Source: DATGMP01 sp035293565
GTDB taxonomy: Bacteria > Pseudomonadota > Alphaproteobacteria > BOG-932 > Roseiterribacteraceae
Direction: 5' to 3'
NCBI GenBank assembly: GCA_035293565.1
Contig: DATGMP010000091.1
Coordinates: 1-29,477, forward strand
DNA length: 29,477 nt
Both the position numbers and the translations under genes were made by a program. Below, in pieces: positions 15,069 to 23,688 of the stretch (positions are counted from its first letter, which is position 1; each line of letters opens with the position of its first letter). Below the pieces are notes generated by a model, which had not been told where the DNA came from, searched no databases, and worked only from the letters and a program-made list of their open reading frames with translations.

Positions 15069-16301
15069 TCAGCAGGCGCCGCGCCGGGCTGTCCGTTCTA
15101 CGGCGAGACCAAAGGCCGGCCGGATCCAGGTGCCGAGAGCGCTCCCGACCATCGCAGCGACGATCCAAACCCAGCCATGCAAGCTTCCCGACGCGATCCC
15201 GCTGAAATAAGATCCGATATTGCAGCCATAGGCGAGCCGCGCGCCGTAGCCCATCAGTGTGCCGCCGATCACGGCCGCCGTCAGCGATCGCGCGGGTATC
15301 CGCCAGGTCGGCGCAAACCGGCCGGCAAGGCCTGCGGCGACCATCGCGCCCAGGATGATTCCGAGATCCATGACCGAGGTGATGTCGCGGAACAGGCTCT
15401 GGTGAAGCTCGGCCGCGCGTTTGGGAGCCTGCCAATAGGACCAGCTCGCGACATCGATTCCAATTGCGTCGGCGAGCTGAGAACCCCAAAGCGCGAAGGC
15501 TGACGTGACGCCCCAGGGCTTGCCGGCGATGGCGAGCGTCAGGAAGTTGAGCACCGCCAATCCGACCGCGCCCCAGACAAGAGGCCAAGGCCCCCGTAAA
15601 AACCGGGCAAAGCCTTGCCGAGCGGTCTCTGGCTTGGAGATCAGCCGCCCATGGATTCGGCGTTCGATGAGAATGGCGCTGCCGGCGATGAGCGCGAAGA
15701 GCGCCAAATGGCCGGCGAGCGCGGCTGGCCAGCCGAAGAGCTTGATCGTGTCGACGGGAGGAAATTTGGGGAGCGATTCCCACCAGTCGAAATGCGCGCT
15801 CCCGATGGTCGAGCCGAAAATGAAGAAGGCCAGCGTGACGACCATCCGGGTCGAGCCGCCGCCGACCGTGTAGAGAGTCCCGGAGGCGCAGCCGGAACCC
15901 AGCTGCATGCCGACGCCGAAAAGGAACGCGCCCACTACAAGGCCGACCCCGATCGGATGAACGTTGGGCGCGACGGTTTGGCCGAACAGGGAGCCGCCGG
16001 CGATCGCCGGAAAGAACAGGACCGCAGCCAGCGCCAGCATCGCCATCTGGGCCCGCAAGCCAGCGCCACGCCCGTCCGCGATCAACACGCGGTAGGCCGA
16101 AGTGAAGCCGAAGGCGGCGTGGTAGAGCACCACGCCCAACGCGCCGCCGACCAGGAACAGGGCTGCCTGCTTCCCGGATATCGTCTCGCCGAGCCAGAGA
16201 GCGCCCAAGCCGAGCAAGGCCGCGGAGAACAGGGCTGCAAGGCGGTTGCGATCAAGCGGCCCACCTCCGACCGGTTGAGCGAGCGTATCAATGGTGGTCA
16301 T
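15069..16301 (-). CDS. YeeE/YedE-family sulfur (thiosulfate) transporter
   Basis: Inner-membrane protein of 410 residues with about ten hydrophobic segments. It shows the duplicated YeeE/YedE signature: GMQLGSGCASGTLYTVGGG (Cys138) and YGARLAYGCNIGSYFSG (Cys360). In the characterised relative TsuA, conserved cysteines line the path for thiosulfate uptake, so sulfur-compound import is the likely role. The ATG at 16301 is chosen because the 30-residue extension from 16391 is unconserved and would overlap the promoter. No TusA-like or rhodanese partner gene is adjacent. Confidence 0.88.
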   Translation of the reverse strand: MTTIDTLAQPVGGGPLDRNRLAALFSAALLGLGALWLGETISGKQAALFLVGGALGVVLYHAAFGFTSAYRVLIADGRGAGLRAQMAMLALAAVLFFPAIAGGSLFGQTVAPNVHPIGVGLVVGAFLFGVGMQLGSGCASGTLYTVGGGSTRMVVTLAFFIFGSTIGSAHFDWWESLPKFPPVDTIKLFGWPAALAGHLALFALIAGSAILIERRIHGRLISKPETARQGFARFLRGPWPLVWGAVGLAVLNFLTLAIAGKPWGVTSAFALWGSQLADAIGIDVASWSYWQAPKRAAELHQSLFRDITSVMDLGIILGAMVAAGLAGRFAPTWRIPARSLTAAVIGGTLMGYGARLAYGCNIGSYFSGIASGSLHGWVWIVAAMVGSALGTWIRPAFGLAVERTARRGAC

Positions 16302-16373
16302 GACGAGGTCCGGACAGACGAACGTGTTGGGCGAATATCGGAGCCTGAGCGCCAAACCACAAGGTCTGGCGAC

Positions 16374-16379
16374 ATTATA
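16374..16379 (-). promoter_or_regulatory. -10 box candidate for the YeeE/YedE gene
   Basis: On the - strand this reads TATAAT, a perfect sigma-70 -10 hexamer, about 72 bases upstream of the transporter ATG and in an otherwise GC-rich region. No good -35 hexamer lies 16-18 bases upstream (GATAAA or similar), so an activator may be needed. Promoter activity is inferred. Confidence 0.35.
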
Positions 16380-16443
16380 GAGCATAACCACTTTGATTTA
16401 TCGTGATTTGCCTTCATCATGCTCGATTAAAGGTCTCGGCCCC

Positions 16444-16923
16444 TCAAGCCGCTGAGAACCGCGCGAATGCTTCCGCCACGGCGGTATAGACCGGGCGCTT
16501 GAATGGCACGATCAGATCGGGCAGCGCCGAAAGCTTCGTCCAGCGCCAGGCGGAGAATTCGGGATGCTTGTCGGCGTTGAGATCGATCTCGTCGTCCGTG
16601 CCCGTGAACCGGGCGGCGAACCATTTCTGCTCCTGCCCGCGATAGCGTCCGCGCCACACCTGGCCGAGGAGATCGGGCGGCAGGTCATAGCGAAACCAGC
16701 CGGTCTCGGCCAGGCGTTCCGCCTTGTCGGTGCCGATCTCCTCGCGCAGCTCGCGCAGCGCGGCCGGCCACGGATCCTCGTCGACATCGATCCCGCCCTG
16801 CGGCATCTGCCAGGCCCCCGGCGTGTCGAGCCGCTCGGCGGCGAGCACCAGCCCATCGCGATTAAATAAGGCGACGCCGACATTGCGGCGATAGGGAAGC
16901 GTCGTCGGGTCGACGGCGCTCAC
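16444..16923 (-). CDS. rppH: RNA pyrophosphohydrolase (Nudix)
   Basis: Removes pyrophosphate from 5'-triphosphate mRNA ends and so triggers RNase E decay. The 159-residue protein starts PYRRNVGVALFNRDG a few residues in and has a complete Nudix box, GGIDVDEDPWPAALREL followed by REEIGTD, then FAARFTGTDDEIDLN and a C-terminal W-x-W segment typical of RppH. The start is GTG at 16923, overlapping the upstream deacetylase TGA as GTGA; this gives the family's usual length. It is the last gene of the long - strand block. Confidence 0.94.
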   Translation of the reverse strand: MSAVDPTTLPYRRNVGVALFNRDGLVLAAERLDTPGAWQMPQGGIDVDEDPWPAALRELREEIGTDKAERLAETGWFRYDLPPDLLGQVWRGRYRGQEQKWFAARFTGTDDEIDLNADKHPEFSAWRWTKLSALPDLIVPFKRPVYTAVAEAFARFSAA

Positions 16924-18071
16924 GAGCCGCCGTGGGCGATCTTGGACGGGCCGGGCATAGAAACCGCGGGCATTTGCACCGCCGCGCCTTCCGGCTGAGC
17001 GCTCTGCGGCGTCGGCGCCTGCGCAATCGCGGTGACCGGCACCAGCGCGATCCCCTTTGCTTCGAGGCCCGCCGACCAGGCGGCAAGACGATCGAGCGTC
17101 GAGGGATAGGCCCCGGCCACACCGAAGGCCCAGCCGCGCCGGCGCGCCAAGGTCTCGAGATCGGCGAGCTCGCGATCGATGGCGGCCTTTGTAGGGACGC
17201 GATCGATCGTCCGGTCGGCGATGGCGATCGGGATACCGATCGTCTTGGCCAGCGTCGGCGCCGCGCCGAACACGGCGGCACCCGTATCGACATAGAGAAG
17301 GCCGCGCTTGGCAAGCTCCGACAGGATCGGCCGCAAGGGCTCGGGGCTGGCGGTGAAGCTGCTGCCCATGGCGGGCGCGACGCCGACATAGGAATCGGCG
17401 CGCGCCAGGTGCCAATCGAGCCGCGCGACGTTTTCGGCGGCGCTCGACTTGACGAGCAGGGCCTGCGGACCCGGATCGTTGTTCGGATAACCCTCCGGCT
17501 CCATCGGGGCTGCCAGGATCACCTCGTGTCCCGATGCTCGCGCCTGCCCGGCAAGCGCACGGATTCGTTCTGAAAAAGTCAGAAAGCCCAGATCGATGGC
17601 GCCCGGAAGAGCGTGGATCGCCGTGTCGTCGGTCGGGGGCGAGATCCCCAGCCCGGTCACCAGGATGGCGACCCGCGGCTTGTCGCTCGGCGCCGCGGGG
17701 ACGGCATAGGCCCGCCAGGCCTGAGTGCCGTCGGTGCCGATCCTCGGGAGGTCCCCCGCCTGGGTATGGTCGATGAGGTCGGCGATCGGTCCCGCTTTAT
17801 GCGCGCTCGCGTCGGCCGCTGCGGGCGGCGCGGCGACGGGCTGAGGCTCGAGCGACGCCACCGCCGGCGGCGTCGCCGTTTCGAGCTCCTTCAGAGTGTC
17901 GCGCGATTCGAAGGTGAGCCAGCCGTAGGTCCCTGCTGCCAGAATCAGGGCGAGCGCGACGCCTTGTCGGAGGGGGGCTTTGAGCCAGACGCGCGGGCTC
18001 GGCGTCCGCAACAGGGCGCTGCCGAGCTTGGAACCGAGAGTCGCAAGTCCTTTCGGACCTTTGAAGGCCAC
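16920..18071 (-). CDS. divergent polysaccharide deacetylase family protein
   Basis: Predicted envelope protein of 383 residues related to polysaccharide deacetylases but without their usual metal site (PF04748 type). An N-terminal membrane anchor (about 38-58, GVALALILAAGTYGWL) is followed by a Pro/Ala-rich linker and the catalytic-like domain: VAILVTGLGIS, LGFLTFSERI, GHEVILAAPMEPEGYPNNDP, and GLLYVDTGAAVF. GGAGGA lies 5 bases before the GTG at 18071, which decides the start. It follows ctpA by 20 bases and overlaps rppH by 4. The ctpA/EnvC linkage suggests a role in cell-wall turnover; enzymatic activity is unproven. Confidence 0.88.
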   Translation of the reverse strand: MAFKGPKGLATLGSKLGSALLRTPSPRVWLKAPLRQGVALALILAAGTYGWLTFESRDTLKELETATPPAVASLEPQPVAAPPAAADASAHKAGPIADLIDHTQAGDLPRIGTDGTQAWRAYAVPAAPSDKPRVAILVTGLGISPPTDDTAIHALPGAIDLGFLTFSERIRALAGQARASGHEVILAAPMEPEGYPNNDPGPQALLVKSSAAENVARLDWHLARADSYVGVAPAMGSSFTASPEPLRPILSELAKRGLLYVDTGAAVFGAAPTLAKTIGIPIAIADRTIDRVPTKAAIDRELADLETLARRRGWAFGVAGAYPSTLDRLAAWSAGLEAKGIALVPVTAIAQAPTPQSAQPEGAAVQMPAVSMPGPSKIAHGGS

Positions 18072-18091
18072 CGCTCCTCCGTCGCGCGAGG

Positions 18092-19510
18092 TCAGTTGAC
18101 CGCGCGCGCGTTGAACATCGCGACGCCGTGCAGCAGGTCGACGGCACGCGCCAGCTGGTAATCGACCGGCGGCTCCTTCGACGCCGTCGCGGCCGGCTTG
18201 CCGTCGGCACCAGACTTCGTCTCGGCGCCGCCCTTGGCCTCCGGACCCTTGGTCTCCGGAGCCTTTGATTCGAGCCCGCCCGGCGCCGGCGTCGCGCTGC
18301 TGCTCGGCTGGCCGGGTCCGCCGGCGGCGGGGACGCTCTTGCCGTTTTTCGTGTCGTTCGGGTTCGGCAGGGCGCCTTTCAGGTCGGCTTCGTGGCGCCA
18401 TCCGGCCTGCTCGATCTCCTCGATCTTGGCGGGACGAACCTCGATATCGGGCGTAATGCCCTTCTCCTGGATCGAACGGCCCGAAGGCGTGAAGTAATAG
18501 GCTGTCGTCAGCCGCAGCGCGCCGTGATTCTTCAGGGGCAGGATCGTCTGCACCGAGCCCTTACCAAAGGATTGGGTCCCCATGATGATGGCCCGGTGAT
18601 GATCCTGCAGCGCGCCCGACACGATCTCGGCCGCCGAGGCGGTGCCGCCATTGATCAGCACGACCACCGGCACGCCCTTGGTCATGTCCAGACCCGGTTT
18701 GGCCTCGGTGTGCTCCACATCATCGGCATTGCGGCCGCGGGTCGACACGATCTCGCCATGGTCAAGGAAGGTGTTCGACACCGAGACGGCGGAATTCAGC
18801 AATCCACCAGGATTGTTCCGGAGATCCAGGATATAGCCGGTCAGCTTCGGACCGAGCTGCTGCTTCAGATCCTTGATGGCCTTTTCCAGCCCAGGCTGCG
18901 TCTGTTCGGAGAAGCTCGAGATGCGGATATAGCCTATATTGTCGCCCTCAACGTGAAACTTCACCGACGGGACCTTGATGATCTCGCGGGTCAGCGTGAC
19001 GTCGAAGGGGTCATCCTTCTCGCTGTGGCGGATCGTCAGCTTGATCGGCGTGCCGGGCGCGCCGCGCATCTTCTCGACCGCCTCGTTCAGCGTAATGCCG
19101 ACGATCGGCTCGCCGTCGATATGGGTGATGAGATCGCCCGCCTTGATGTTGGCGCGGGCCGCCGGCGTATCGTCGATGGGCGCCTCGACCTTGACGATGC
19201 CGTTCTCCTGGGTCACTTCGAGCCCCAGCCCGCCGAACTCGCCGCGCGTCTGGGTGGTAAGGTCCCCATACTCCTTCTCGTCCATATAGCTGGAATGCGG
19301 ATCGAGAGACGAGAGCATGCCGTTGACGGCCGATTCGACCAGCTTCTGGTCGGTGACCGGCTCGACATATTGGTTGCGGACGACCTCGAAGACGTCGGCG
19401 AACAGGTCGAGCTGCTTATAGGTGTCAGCCGACTTGCTGCTCGCGATCGCATAGGAAAGCGGCCCAACCAGGAGCGCCGTACCGATGACCGCGCCCAAAA
19501 CCTTATTCAT
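18092..19510 (-). CDS. ctpA: C-terminal processing peptidase (S41)
   Basis: Periplasmic serine protease that degrades or processes envelope proteins, including peptidoglycan hydrolases in studied bacteria. The 472-residue protein has a signal sequence (4-22), an N-terminal helical region, a PDZ domain (about 90-165, GEFGGLGLEV to KAGDLITHIDG) and the protease domain with Ser292 (GGTASAAEIV) and Lys317 (GTQSFGKGSVQT), the catalytic dyad. The C-terminal 80 or so residues are low-complexity Gly/Pro/Ala/Glu, a likely flexible tail. It starts with ATG in an ATGA overlap with the EnvC-type gene, which supports joint translation of a protease with a hydrolase activator. Confidence 0.96.
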   Translation of the reverse strand: MNKVLGAVIGTALLVGPLSYAIASSKSADTYKQLDLFADVFEVVRNQYVEPVTDQKLVESAVNGMLSSLDPHSSYMDEKEYGDLTTQTRGEFGGLGLEVTQENGIVKVEAPIDDTPAARANIKAGDLITHIDGEPIVGITLNEAVEKMRGAPGTPIKLTIRHSEKDDPFDVTLTREIIKVPSVKFHVEGDNIGYIRISSFSEQTQPGLEKAIKDLKQQLGPKLTGYILDLRNNPGGLLNSAVSVSNTFLDHGEIVSTRGRNADDVEHTEAKPGLDMTKGVPVVVLINGGTASAAEIVSGALQDHHRAIIMGTQSFGKGSVQTILPLKNHGALRLTTAYYFTPSGRSIQEKGITPDIEVRPAKIEEIEQAGWRHEADLKGALPNPNDTKNGKSVPAAGGPGQPSSSATPAPGGLESKAPETKGPEAKGGAETKSGADGKPAATASKEPPVDYQLARAVDLLHGVAMFNARAVN

Positions 19511-20724
19511 CGAACCGTTCCTTTCGCATCGATGGCGGAAGCCGCCCCCATCGGGTCCACAGGTTGCCCATCATGTCGTAATTCAAAGTAAAGCTCGGGT
19601 TTGGCGCCGGGTCGGTCGTCCATCATCCCTACCGGTTCGCCGGCGCCGAGCGACGCGCCGACCGCCACATCGATCCTAGCCATTCCGGCGATAAGGCTAT
19701 GATATCCGCCAGGATGTTCAAGGATCAAGATTTGACGATACCCCCGAAAAGGACCGGCGAAACGTACGATTCCGGCCGCCGGAGCCACGACTGCGGCGCC
19801 AGGTCGCGACAGGAGGGTGATCCCCCGCGCGGTCTGGCCGAGCCCATCTCTTTGTCCGAAACTGATCTTGACGTCTCCGGCGACGGGCATGCCCGGTCGG
19901 GGCGCCGTTTGAACAGCCGGAGCGCGTGAGACCAGCTTCGGATTCGACGCCGCGTGTCGCTCGGCCTCGATCCGCGCCATCAAATCCTTGAGATCGCGCG
20001 CCGCGTTCGACGCCGCCTCGGCCTGCTTTTCCGCCGTCGCCCGATCGCTCTCGGTCTCACGGTAAAGCTTCTCGCGCTGCTCGACCAGCGCCTGCAACGT
20101 TGCCTGTCGGCTCTTCAACTCCGCCGCGGCACGCTCCGCTTCGCGCTCCTTCTCGGCAAGCGTTGCTTCGGTTTGATCGAGGTCGGACAGCTCATGCCGG
20201 GCATGTTCGGTCTGGCTTCTCACCGAGGTGAGCGCCGCATCGAGCAGCATCTCGCCGCGCGCGGCATCAACCGGGCCGCCCGGCCAGGCAAGGCGTTCGC
20301 CCGGCGGTACCCGGACCAGCTGCACCAGGCCGAAGGTCAAATGCGCCAAACGGGCGCGCTCCGTATCGAGCAGCGCGGTATCGCGGGCCTTGCGATCGGC
20401 AAGAGCGGCGCGCTGATTCTCGATCCGCGAAAGGGCCTCCTCGGCGACGCGCACGTCGGCCGCGGCCGCGGTGAGGCTCTCACGCTGCGCATCCAGCGCC
20501 TTTTCGAGGGCGGCCGATCGCTGCGCGAGAGCGGCCGCCTTGGCCCGGCTTTGCTCCGCGTGCTTCTCCAGCGCCCGCAATCGCGCCGGCGATTTGCCTT
20601 TATGGCCAAGAGCGGGTCCAGCGCAGATCGAAGCCAGGACCAGGGCCACGACACCCACCCTCAGCGTGCGCGATCCCGCAAGGCGCACGGCTGCGCGTAT
20701 TTCCGTCTTAGGCGTCGCCGACAA
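19507..20724 (-). CDS. EnvC-type murein hydrolase activator (coiled coil + LytM)
   Basis: Periplasmic protein of about 405 residues. After a signal/anchor segment (about 22-40) come long Ala/Glu/Arg-rich coiled coils (45-125 and 170-255), then a LytM/M23 domain (about 285-395, GDVKISFGQRDG to ELYFELRHDGQPVDP). The LytM domain lacks the first metal-binding His and the HxH motif: the sequence reads ARGITLLS and LRHDG. It is therefore probably not a peptidase but an amidase activator like EnvC. The TTG start at 20724 overlaps gpmI by 17 bases and its Shine-Dalgarno is poor; an internal GTG at about residue 13 is possible. ctpA overlaps its stop. Confidence 0.88.
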   Translation of the reverse strand: MSATPKTEIRAAVRLAGSRTLRVGVVALVLASICAGPALGHKGKSPARLRALEKHAEQSRAKAAALAQRSAALEKALDAQRESLTAAAADVRVAEEALSRIENQRAALADRKARDTALLDTERARLAHLTFGLVQLVRVPPGERLAWPGGPVDAARGEMLLDAALTSVRSQTEHARHELSDLDQTEATLAEKEREAERAAAELKSRQATLQALVEQREKLYRETESDRATAEKQAEAASNAARDLKDLMARIEAERHAASNPKLVSRAPAVQTAPRPGMPVAGDVKISFGQRDGLGQTARGITLLSRPGAAVVAPAAGIVRFAGPFRGYRQILILEHPGGYHSLIAGMARIDVAVGASLGAGEPVGMMDDRPGAKPELYFELRHDGQPVDPMGAASAIDAKGTVR

Positions 20725-22306
20725 GCGCTGGCTCTCGGGACGCCGTCACCCGGCCATGGTCAATCAGGCTTCGGCCCGTCATTTCGTCGGGCTGGCGCAA
20801 GCCCATGAGCTCGACCAGCGTCGGCGCCACATCGGCCAGCCGCCCGTTGCGCAGCCGCGTCCCTTCCGGCCCGTCGACCAGGATGACCGGCACCTGGTTC
20901 AGCGTATGGGCGGTATGCGGTCCGCCGTCGGTCGGATCACGCATCATCTCGCAATTGCCATGATCGGCGGTGATCAGCAGCGCGCCGCCTTGGCGTTTAA
21001 CGGCCTCGAGCAGGCGCCCTATGCCCTGGTCCACCGCCTCGACTGCCTTGATGGCGGCATCGAGGATGCCGGTGTGGCCGACCATGTCGCAATTGGCGTA
21101 GTTCATGACAACGAGGTCGTAGCTGCCGCCATCGATCGCCGCGACGACCTTGTCCGTCAGCTCCTTGGCCGACATCTCGGGCTGCATGTCGTACGTCGCG
21201 ACTTTGGGCGACTGGACGAGAATCCGATCCTCGCCCTCATAAGCCTCCTCCCGACCGCCATTGAAGAAGAAGGTGACGTGTGGATATTTCTCGGTTTCCG
21301 CGGCGCGTAGCTGACGTAAGCCTGCCCTCGAAGCGAGCTCGCCCATCCCGTTGTCGAGCGCCTGCGGCGGGAAGATCGGGGTCATGAAGCGATTGAGCTC
21401 GGTCGAATATTCCGACATCGACACGGCGGCCGCGAACCGGATCGCCTTCGGCCGCTCGAAGCCCTTGAATCCGGGATCGAGCAGCGCGAGCGAGATTTGG
21501 CGGACCCGATCGGCGCGGAAATTTGCGACCAACAGCCCGTCGCCATCCTTCATGCCGTCATAGCCTTCGATGACCACGGGCGGAATGAACTCGTCGCTCT
21601 TACCCTGAGCGTAGGCATTGCGAATAGCGGTCAGCGGATCGGGCTCCTTGGCGCCTTCGGCCATTACGATCGTGCGATAGCCGCGCTCCACCCGGTCCCA
21701 GCGCTTGTCGCGGTCCATCGCGAAATAGCGGCCGCCCACCGTTCCGATTCTGACGTTTGCAAGGCCGCCGATCGCCTTCTGGAAGCGCTCGATCTCGCCG
21801 AGGGCGGCCTTGGGCGGCACGTCGCGCCCGTCGGTCAACACGTGAATCACGACCGGTATGCCGGCCTGGCTCAGAATACGCGCCAGCGCCGCAATATGGT
21901 TCTGATGGGAATGGACGCCGCCTTCCGAGACGAGCCCCACAATGTGGCAAGCGCCGCCGCTCTTCTTCAGCTTGGCGATCAGGCCGCCGAGCACCTCATT
22001 CGCCGCGAGCTCGCCGTTCGCGATCGCTTTGTCGATGCGGGGCAGGTCCTGCATCACCACGCGGCCGGCGCCCAGATTCATGTGCCCGACCTCGGAATTG
22101 CCGATCTGGCCGTCCGGCAATCCCACCCATTCCTCGGATGCTTCCAGCAGCGCATGGGGGCAGGAATTCCACAGCTTGTGAAGCGTCGGCGTGCGGGCGA
22201 GCGTTACCGCATTGTCGTCCAGCTTTTCCCTATAGCCCCAGCCATCCAGGATGCAGAGGACCATAGGACGGGGTCTCGCCGATTTGTCATTCTTCATTGA
22301 AGTCAC
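20708..22306 (-). CDS. gpmI: 2,3-bisphosphoglycerate-independent phosphoglycerate mutase
   Basis: Mn2+-dependent interconversion of 3- and 2-phosphoglycerate in glycolysis and gluconeogenesis. The 532-residue protein begins PMVLCILDGWGYRE and shows the nucleophile Ser71 in GQIGNSEVGHMNLGAG, the phosphatase-domain motif VHSHQNHI, HVLTDGRDVPP, and the metal-binding LLITADHGNCEMM near the end. The GTG at 22306 overlaps the acvB stop as GTGA; the ATG at 22297 is an alternative that removes 3 residues. Its TAA lies 16 bases inside the next gene. Confidence 0.97.
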   Translation of the reverse strand: MTSMKNDKSARPRPMVLCILDGWGYREKLDDNAVTLARTPTLHKLWNSCPHALLEASEEWVGLPDGQIGNSEVGHMNLGAGRVVMQDLPRIDKAIANGELAANEVLGGLIAKLKKSGGACHIVGLVSEGGVHSHQNHIAALARILSQAGIPVVIHVLTDGRDVPPKAALGEIERFQKAIGGLANVRIGTVGGRYFAMDRDKRWDRVERGYRTIVMAEGAKEPDPLTAIRNAYAQGKSDEFIPPVVIEGYDGMKDGDGLLVANFRADRVRQISLALLDPGFKGFERPKAIRFAAAVSMSEYSTELNRFMTPIFPPQALDNGMGELASRAGLRQLRAAETEKYPHVTFFFNGGREEAYEGEDRILVQSPKVATYDMQPEMSAKELTDKVVAAIDGGSYDLVVMNYANCDMVGHTGILDAAIKAVEAVDQGIGRLLEAVKRQGGALLITADHGNCEMMRDPTDGGPHTAHTLNQVPVILVDGPEGTRLRNGRLADVAPTLVELMGLRQPDEMTGRSLIDHGRVTASREPALVGDA

Positions 22307-23688
22307 TCACCCACCTTGCCTTTGGCCGCCGTCACGATCGCATTGGCGACATCATGATAGTCGCCATTGAGATGGTGGCCGCCGCTCATTTCGACCCGCT
22401 CGACCATTTGGCTCAAAGCCTTGTCGGTGCAGGCCGTGTCGTTCTCGTCGAAGCCATACACGCATTGTATGGGAATATCCTTGATTCGGGCCAGTTCCGG
22501 GACCGTTGGCGGGCCGTCCTCGTTGTCGGCGCCGAGAATCCCCTGCAGCCTGATCTCGAAGCTCGCATGCTCCGACAGCCCGATCAGCGACATCAGCTTG
22601 ATCTGCTTCCTGGTGTCGGGGGCCATGCGATTGACGATGAAGGGCAGCACATCGGCACCGAAGGAATAGCCGGCCAGGATCACGCCGTGCCCGTTCGAGC
22701 GATCCTCGTAATGGCGAACGACGCTGTCGAGGTCGGCCGCCATCTTCTCCGGTTCCTTCTCCCGCCAGAAATAGCGCAGCGAATCGAAGCCGACGACGAA
22801 GTATCCTTGCTCCGCAAGATAGCCGCCGATCTGCTTGTCGATATCCCGCCAGCCGCCGTCGCCCGAATAGAAGATGACGATCGGATGATCTGAGTCCGCG
22901 CCATCGTCCGCCGAGAGCTCGACGATCGGCAAGCCGGTCACCGGAATCGCGGACGGGAAAAGCCTCGGCAACATCCGCAGGCCGGCATCGACGAGCGCGG
23001 CCTGATTGCCCTTCACATCGATACGATGGACCTGGCGAGACCCGGCGAGGAATGCGGTCACCTGTCCGCGCGAGGACGCGAAGTCCCGCGACGGCTCGAA
23101 GACGAACGGCGTCGCGCGTTCGCCGAGCGGCGCGTAACGTGCCGGCTGGCCGGACACATTTGCGTCGACCGGCAGGCATAGCTTGGGAGCAGCATCGAGA
23201 CGCGGCGAAAAGTCGATCCCGACGGCGCCGGCGAAGGTGTTGGGAAGCACCTGACCGACCGCGGCATAGGCGATCGAGGCGCCGGCGCCTATACCGACCA
23301 GCGCCGGCGGGCGGAATTCATGAAAGGGCAAATCCTTCTCGACCCGGCGCGTCACGGATTCGAAATCGCCATTGACCCAGCCGCAATCGCCGGGCTCGCG
23401 CGCCAGCGCCTGCTCGAAGGTCGGAAGGTCGATACCGACCACCGCCTGGCCCTCATCCGCCAAATGGGTCGCCAGCGCCGCGTCGGAATCATTCCAGCCC
23501 TCCCGGTCGGAGACGAGCGCGACCAGACCCGTCACCGTGCGAGGGGCCGTCGGCTGATAGTAGCGGACCTGGCCGAACCGGCCGCCATCGATCAGGCTTG
23601 TATCGGCGGCCCGCGCCGACATGCCCGACAAAACCAACGCAACACAGGCGGCGGCGATCGCGGTTCGTGGCGTGCGAGTCCCGATCAT
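22303..23688 (-). CDS. acvB: AcvB/VirJ family protein, lysyl-phosphatidylglycerol hydrolase
   Basis: In Agrobacterium and Rhizobium AcvB hydrolyses the lysyl-phosphatidylglycerol made by LpiA and is co-transcribed with lpiA, which is the arrangement here. The 461-residue protein has a signal peptide (cleaved near ARAAD) and two alpha/beta-hydrolase-like halves. The C-terminal VirJ half has FYSGDGGWRDIDKQ (273-286), DSLRYFW and the nucleophile elbow GYSFGAD (Ser342). In the N-terminal half the elbow reads GIGAG, with no serine, so it is probably inactive. The ATG overlaps the lpiA stop as ATGA. Confidence 0.92.
   Translation of the reverse strand: MIGTRTPRTAIAAACVALVLSGMSARAADTSLIDGGRFGQVRYYQPTAPRTVTGLVALVSDREGWNDSDAALATHLADEGQAVVGIDLPTFEQALAREPGDCGWVNGDFESVTRRVEKDLPFHEFRPPALVGIGAGASIAYAAVGQVLPNTFAGAVGIDFSPRLDAAPKLCLPVDANVSGQPARYAPLGERATPFVFEPSRDFASSRGQVTAFLAGSRQVHRIDVKGNQAALVDAGLRMLPRLFPSAIPVTGLPIVELSADDGADSDHPIVIFYSGDGGWRDIDKQIGGYLAEQGYFVVGFDSLRYFWREKEPEKMAADLDSVVRHYEDRSNGHGVILAGYSFGADVLPFIVNRMAPDTRKQIKLMSLIGLSEHASFEIRLQGILGADNEDGPPTVPELARIKDIPIQCVYGFDENDTACTDKALSQMVERVEMSGGHHLNGDYHDVANAIVTAAKGKVGE

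Noticed and set aside
18392..19591. 399-residue + strand frame opposite ctpA
   Set aside because: Antisense of a clear S41 protease; composition is rich in His/Asp/Arg with no recognisable domain.
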